Shown here: piece after piece, positions 58,530 to 64,000 of the stretch | Layout: each line of letters begins with the position of its first letter | How positions within the stretch are numbered: the first letter of the stretch is position 1 | Origin: Setophaga petechia | Lineage: Eukaryota; Chordata; Aves; Passeriformes; Parulidae | Assembly (NCBI GenBank): GCA_024362935.1 | Contig: JANCRA010000003.1 | Coordinates: 39,307,291 to 39,371,290 of the forward strand | Direction: 5' to 3' | Length of the DNA: 64,000 bases | The notes under the pieces: generated by a model | What the model saw: only the letters and a program-made list of their open reading frames with translations | Database searches by the model: none | What the model was told of the DNA's origin: nothing | Position numbers and translations under genes: made by a program

Positions 58530-59262
58530 ATCCTAGATGGACAGACAGGTTGGGAATGAGAGGCTGCAAAGCAGCACTGTGGAAAGGGCCCTGGGGGTCC
58601 TGGTCCATGGGAAGTTGGGTCTGAGTCAGCAGGGCCCTGGCAGCCAGGAGGGCCAACCCTGTCCTGAGGGCATCAGGGACAGCATCCCCAGCCAGAAAGG
58701 GAGGGGATTGTCCCCTCTGCTCTGCACTGGGGCAGTCTCACCTCACATGCTGGGGGCTGTTTTGGGTGCCACAATATAAAAATGTCATGAAGCTGTTAGA
58801 GAGTGTCCAAAGGAGGGCCATGAGGATGGTGAAGGGCCTTGAGGGGAAGCTGTGTGAGGAGCAGCTGAGGTCACTTGGTCTGTCCAGCATGGAGGAGACT
58901 GAGGGGAAATTTCATTGCAGTTACAACTTCTTCCTGAGAGGAAGAGGAGGGGCAGACACTGATCTCTTCTCTCTGGTAACAGTGACAGGACTCAAGGAAA
59001 TGACCTGAAGTTGCATCAGGGGATGTTTAGGTTGGATATTTGGAAAAGGTTTTTCACCCAGAGGATGGCTGGGCACTGGAACAGGCTCTCCAGGGAAGTG
59101 GCCACAGCACCAAACCTGACAGAGCTCAAGAAGTGTCTGGACAATGCTCTTAAGGCCCATGATGGGATTCTTTGGGTGTCCCATGCAGGGCCAGGAGCTG
59201 GACTTGACGACCCTTGGGATCCCTTCCAACTTGATATATTCTGTGATTCTGTGATGTATATG
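58530..59262 (+). mobile_element. CR1 LINE, longest 3' fragment in the window (about 730 bp)
   Basis: CR1 landmarks in order: 'ggaaagggccctgggggtcc', 'ctctgcactggggcagtctc', 'ctgggggctgttttgggtgc', 'gagagtgtccaaaggagggc', 'gtgtgaggagcagctgaggt', 'ttgcatcaggggatgtttag', 'gttggatatttggaaaaggt', 'gggcactggaacaggctctc', 'cagggaagtggccacagc', 'gacccttgggatcccttcca', and two perfect terminal octamers 'attctgtgattctgtg'. The frame is open only in short pieces, so it is inactive. Confidence 0.95.
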
Positions 59263-60783
59263 CACATACCTGAGTGCAAGGTCCATATCCTCTCAATTAC
59301 GTAGCTACTCTCATCTTCAGACTATCTCACAGTAATAAAAACATCCTTCTGAGTTATGATAAAGGGGCATCTTCCCTTTCTAATATGCTACAGAACATAG
59401 AGGTATGAACTTTATCTACAAGAATAAGTCTCCCCAGCCTAATTTGCAAGTATTGAATGAAACTGAACAATTAAAAATTTTATAGAGGCAAATTTATGGA
59501 CTCAGGTGAGCAAAATTGATTAATTCTTCCTGGGGCAGCCTACTATACCACCATGCTTAGGTTTCTGCTAGCCCTGCTGCAGCAGGAGCACACGTTGCAG
59601 CACAGTTGGCAGAATGGGAGAAGCTGCCAGGTGCTGCAGTTCATGGACTCATGTCTCAGTTCAAAGTCCCCTTTACCCATAGCTAAAGCTGAAATGTTCG
59701 TCTGTGAACAAGGGGCAGATATACACTCCCTTGCCTGCATTTTGGGCAATGGACAGTCCCATCCAGCAGCCGCACATTCAGAGTTAGTGCTCTCTGACTC
59801 TTGTGTGGGCAAACATGGGTCAGGGCCTCATGTGGGATATCCATGATGATTAGATTCTGGAGCTATGCTAGAAGCAGGATGTTCAGGACACCAGATTGGA
59901 CTGTGATCCATGAGGACCCCCCATGGCTGTCCTTCACGGCAGGGGATTTTCAGCAGGCAGTATTATGAAGGTCTCTGGCTTGAGAAAACTAGACAGCTGG
60001 ACTTCTGCACTGACCAGCTTTGTAAAGTTATCTTGCACTCCACTGCCATGGTTTCCTTACCTCTAAAGGTAAGTGCCTCTCATGGTATGTGCTGCCAGGC
60101 AGACAAATACACAAATAAACTCCTCATTCACAGCTCAATGCAAAAAGTCAGCAGCATTCTGGTTGTTGCGTCCACATGAAGGCATTAACAAAAGCAACAG
60201 AGCAGCAGCCCCACCTTCCTCCTCTCCCTTTCTCCCATCTAACTGTGCTCAGTAATAAAATTTACAGCCTTAGTATTTGGAAAGGTCCCAAATGCCTTTC
60301 CCTTGGATATCACGTGCAAACTGAATTAGGTCTTAGTTTAAGAATGTTGTTAAGAAATTTAACAGCTCTGCAGAAACAAGTGCAAATCACTCAGTTTTCT
60401 ACCTTCTTTCCACAGTCATTGGGACAGTCATAAAAATGCAATGAAGAACCAAATCTGCTGTAGTCCCTCTGGATGGAATTCAAATTTTGGAGACAACATT
60501 TCAAAAATGTAAAGGCTTCATTAACCAAGGAAGACTCAACAGGCAGGGATGAACAACAACAAGATCCCCATAGCTAATGATAAGGTTTGTGTTACTGGTG
60601 GAGATCATTGGTGTAAAATGGAGCCCAAAGCCCACATTAATTTTTGCACAGCCTGCACCTGACAGCAATAAGGGATCAAATTATGGCAATCTGCTTTTTC
60701 ACCTTGGCTTCCTACTTGTCTGCTAGAAATTCTCTGTGGCCAACAAGAGCTATGATTCAGGGTGTCCCCTGTTCCCTGAGAAA
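59263..60783. other. Intergenic, no gene recognised
   Basis: Nothing supported beyond short random frames. Confidence 0.4.
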
Positions 60784-60856
60784 CTTTCTTTGGAAGCATT
60801 TTGGGCTAGGGAAAATGAGTCTGTGATTCTCCTGTCATCCTGTTAATGATGAGAAC
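60784..60856 (+). repeat. 73-bp direct repeat, copy 1
   Basis: Identical over 73 bp to 61372-61444; it begins CTTTCTTTGGAAGC and ends AATGATGAGAAC. The bases on either side of the two copies differ, so the repeat boundaries are sharp. Confidence 0.95.
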
Positions 60857-61371
60857 TGACAGAACCAATCCATGGATTCAAATTCTAAGGTTTTCAAGGC
60901 AAGGTTTTAAGGCTTGAGTGGAAATCTGAGCATGCCTTAAACTGCCATGGAAACTCAACAATTTGTCAGCTGAGGAAGGATCACTGCTACTGTGTGGAGG
61001 CTGAGCTCATGCCTCATGACATTTATGCTGCCTGTCCATGGGTAGCTCACTTCCCAGAGACCCAGCCCTCTACAAATCCTTGAAGGTACAGGGATGGGAT
61101 GAGTTTCAATGAGTGCTGAAGTAAGCACACACTTCCCAACCTACCCCAAGGGTCACTGAAATTTCTGAGGTTTGGCACAGACCGTCACATTCCCGCAGGT
61201 AAGGGGAATTTACATTTTCAATTTCACCTTATCAAATTCTTAATGAGGAAAACCTCTTTGCAAAGGGCGTTATACTATGAGATTAATATTTCTGTCTGAG
61301 GGCCCTGAAAAAGGGAGTGAGTCACACATCCTTTTTCTATCATGCTTTCAAGATGATGCAATATGACTTTG
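60857..61371. other. Single-copy spacer between the two 73-bp repeats
   Basis: 515 bp with no gene or repeat recognised. It lacks the telomere-like motifs of the adjacent satellite. Confidence 0.5.
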
Positions 61372-61444
61372 CTTTCTTTGGAAGCATTTTGGGCTAGGGA
61401 AAATGAGTCTGTGATTCTCCTGTCATCCTGTTAATGATGAGAAC
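61372..61444 (+). repeat. 73-bp direct repeat, copy 2, abutting the satellite
   Basis: Exact copy of 60784-60856. The satellite sequence begins directly after its last base ('gagaac' then 'aattcagcaggcaaagg'), so this copy forms the array junction. Confidence 0.95.
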
Positions 61445-64000
61445 AATTCAGCAGGCAAAGGCATCCCAAGGGGATCGAAAAAGTACCACAACATGGCTGC
61501 CTCCGCACATTTTTCCTTGGGACCGTCCCTAACCCTAGGCTGATTGACCAGTTTAGGGCTTAGGCTTACGCCTAGGGTGAGGGTTTTTTAATCCAGAAAG
61601 CCCTGAGCTCCAGGCACACTGCAACTGCAAATGGTATCCCAAGGGGAGCGCAAAAGTGCCACAACATCGCTGCCTCCACAGCTTTTTCTTTGGTGCCATC
61701 CCTAAGCCTAGGCTGATTTACCTGTCTAGGGCTAGGGTTAGGGTTACGCCTAGGGTTAGGGTTTTTTAAATGAGAAAGGCTTGAGCTCCAGACACAATTC
61801 AGCTGGCAAAGGCATCCCAAGGGGATCGAAAAAGTGCCACAACATGGCTGCCTCCGCACATTTTTCCTTGGGACCGTCCCTAACCCTAGGCTGATTACCA
61901 GTTTACGGGTAAGGGTTACGCCTAGGGTAAGGGTTTTTTAATCCAGAAAGCCCTGAGCTCCAGGCACACTGCAACTGCAAAAGGTATCCCAAGGGGAGCG
62001 CAAAAGCGTCACAACATCGCTGCCTCCACAGCTTTTTCTTTGGTGCCATCCCTAACCCTAGGCTGATTTACCTGGCTAGGGCTAGGGTTAGGGTTACGCC
62101 CAGGGTTAGGGTTTTTTAAATGAGAAAGGCTTGAGCTCCAGACACAATTCAGCAGGCAAAGGCATCCCAAGGGGATCGAAAAAGTGCCACAACATGGCTG
62201 CCTCCGCACATTGTTCCTTGGGACCGTCCCTAACCCTAGGCTGATTGACCAGTTTAGGGCTTAGGCTTACGCCTAGGGTAAGGGTTTTTTAATCCAGAAA
62301 GCCCTGAGGCCAGGCACACTGCAACTGCAAAAGGTATCCCAAGGGGAGCGCAAAAGCGCCACAACATCGCTGCCTCCACAGCTTTTTCTTTGGTGCCATC
62401 CCTAACCCTAGGCTGATTTACCTGTCTAGGGCTAGGGTTAGGGTTGCGCCTAGGGTTAGGGTTTTTTAAATGAGAAAGGCTTGAGCTCCAGACACAATTC
62501 AGCTGGCAAAGGCATCCCAAGGGGATCGAAAAAGTGCCACAACATGGCTGTTTCCGCACATTTTTCCTTGGGACCGTCCCTAACCCTAGGCTGATTACCA
62601 GTTTACGGGTAAGGGTTACGCCTAGGGTAAGGGTTTTTTAATCCAGAAAGCCCTGAGCTCCAGGCACAATGACTCTGCAAAAGGTATCCCAAGGGGAGCG
62701 GAAAAGCGCCACAACATCGCTGCCTCCACAGCTTTTTCTTTGGTGCCATCCCTAACCCTAGGCTGATTTACCTGTCTAGGGCTAGGGTTAGGGTTACGCC
62801 TAGGGTTAGGGTTTTTTAAATGAGAAAGGCTTGAGCTCCAGACACAATTCAGTAGGCAAAGGCATCCCAAGGGGATTGAAAAAGTGCCACAACATGGCTG
62901 CCTCCGCACATTTTTCCTTGGGACCGTCCCTAACCCTAGGCTGTATACCAGTTTACGGGTAAGGGTTACGCCTAGGGTAAGGGTTTTTTAATCCAGAAAG
63001 CCCTGAGCTCCAGGCACACTGCAACTGCAAAAGGTATCCCAAGGGGAGCCCAAAAGCGTCACAACATCGCTGCCTCCACAGCTTTTTCTTTGGTGCCATC
63101 CCTAACCCTAGGCTGATTTACCTGTCTAGGGCTAGGGTTAGGGTTACGCCTAGGGTTAGGGTTTTTTAAATGAGAAAGGCTTGAGCTCCAGACACAATTC
63201 AGCGGGCAAAGGCATCCCAAGGGGATCAAAAAAGTGCCACAACATGGCTGCCTCCGCACATTGTTCCTTGGGACCGTCCCTAACCCTAGGCTGATTGACC
63301 AGTTTAGGGCTTAGGCTTACGCCTAGGGTAAGGGTTTTTTAATCCAGAAAGCCCTGAGCTCCAGGCACACTGCAACTGCAAAAGGTATCCCAAGGGGAGC
63401 GCAAAAGCGCCACAACATCGCTGCCTCCACAGCTTTTTCTTTGGTGCCATCCCTAACCCTAGGCTGATTTACCTGTCTAGGGCTAGGGTTAGGGTTACGC
63501 CTAGGGTTAGGGTTTTTTAAATGAGAAAGGCTTGAGCTCCAGACACAATTCAGCAGGCAAAGGCATCCCAAGGGGATCAAAAAAGTGCCACAACACGGCT
63601 GCCTCCGCACATTGTTCCTTGGGACTGTCCCTAACCCTAGGCTGATTGACCAGTTTACGCGTAAGGGCTACGCCTAGGGTAAGGGTTTTTTAATCCAGAA
63701 AGCCCTGAGCTCCAGGCACACTGCAACTGCAAAAGGTATCCCAAGGGGAGCGCAAAAGCGCCACAACATCGCTGCCTCCACAGCTTTTTCTTTGGTGCCA
63801 TCCCTAACCCTAGGCTGATTTACCTGGCTAGGGCTAGGGTTAGGGTTACGCCTAGGGTTAGGGTTTTTTAAATGAGAAAGGCTTGAGCTCCAGACACAAT
63901 TCAGCTGGCAAAGGCATCCCAAGGGGATCAAAAAAGTGCCACAACACGGCTGCCTCCGCACATTGTTCCTTGGGACTGTCCCTAACCCTAGGCTGATTGA
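61445..64000 (+). repeat. Tandem satellite, about 351-bp dimeric repeat with telomere-like blocks
   Basis: The landmark GACCGTCCCT (GACTGTCCCT in the last two) recurs at 61521, 61872, 62222, 62572, 62922, 63272, 63623 and 63974, a spacing of 350-351 bp. A related half-repeat (GCCATCCCTAACCCTAGGC) falls about 173 bp after each landmark, so each repeat is two diverged monomers of about 173 and 178 bp sharing 'atcccaaggggatcg/agcg', 'gccacaacat.gctgcctcc' and 'ccctaaccctaggctgatt'. Copies of the same monomer differ at only a few sites. Each monomer includes TTAGGG or AGGGTT blocks. The array continues past the window. Minus-strand frames of up to 101 codons in it repeat with the array and are not genes. 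Confidence 0.97.
62400..62461 (+). repeat. Telomere-motif inverted repeat within a satellite monomer (example)
   Basis: CCCTAACCCTAGGC (62400-62413) is the exact reverse complement of GCCTAGGGTTAGGG (62448-62461), with a 34-nt spacer that itself contains GGGCTAGGGTTAGGG. The same arrangement recurs in every second monomer. The other monomer has a near-perfect version ending in GCCTAGGGTAAGGG. Confidence 0.9.

Noticed and set aside
58537..59304. Open frames within the 58.5-59.3 kb repeat
   Set aside because: They lie inside a 5'-truncated CR1 3' end, which is largely non-coding; the pieces are out of frame with one another.
61572..63961. Repeated minus-strand frames of 66-101 codons in the satellite, nearly identical from repeat to repeat
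   Set aside because: The repeat is 351 bp, a multiple of three, so a chance frame recurs in every copy. The predicted peptides include translated telomere motifs (NPNPRRNPNP), and 350-bp copies break any longer frame. There is no sign of a gene.
61445..64000. A true chromosome end (telomere)
   Set aside because: There are no long pure TTAGGG arrays. Motifs occur in both orientations inside complex sequence, so this is interstitial or subtelomeric satellite DNA.

Overview
The window looks like bird nuclear DNA. It is gene-poor and intron-containing, with no bacterial-type gene packing. It carries eight fragments of CR1 LINEs; the clearest end in the avian CR1 3' signature (ATTCTATG / ATTCTGTG octamers). 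It also contains one recognisable vertebrate gene with a three-exon coding structure.

The one confident gene is the bird orthologue of C11orf24, on the minus strand. Its coding exons are 8017-8173, 6910-7026 and 4609-5756. The splice phases agree (all phase 1) and give 473 codons plus a stop. The predicted protein has a signal peptide, a short cysteine-rich module resembling a MANSC domain, a long Ser/Thr/Pro-rich mucin-like ectodomain, one transmembrane helix near the C-terminus and a short tyrosine-containing cytoplasmic tail. A strong CpG island at about 24.0-24.9 kb carries a CCAAT box, GC boxes, an ETS/CRE composite and GTGAGT donors on the minus strand. It is the likely promoter, which would imply a first intron of about 16 kb.

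Layout. 1-4.4 kb: non-coding, one CR1, then the C11orf24 3' end. 4.4-8.3 kb: C11orf24 coding exons. 8.3-24 kb: presumed first intron with one CR1. 24-25.7 kb: CpG island followed by two CR1 3' ends. 25.7-61 kb: intergenic DNA with no gene I can recognise. It holds a short hAT-like MITE, a second CpG-enriched stretch (about 38.3-39.45 kb), four more CR1 fragments, a CA microsatellite and a weak trace of a decayed coding sequence (about 55.9-56.8 kb, minus strand). In mammals LRP5 follows C11orf24 on this side, but I find no LRP5 exon here.

The most unusual part is 61.44 kb to the window end. It is a tandem satellite with a repeat of about 351 bp, built from two related monomers of about 173 and 178 bp. 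Each monomer contains telomere-like TTAGGG/CCCTAA blocks facing each other as an inverted repeat. At least seven repeats are present and the array runs off the window. Its left edge abuts the second copy of an exact 73-bp direct repeat; the first copy lies about 0.5 kb to the left.
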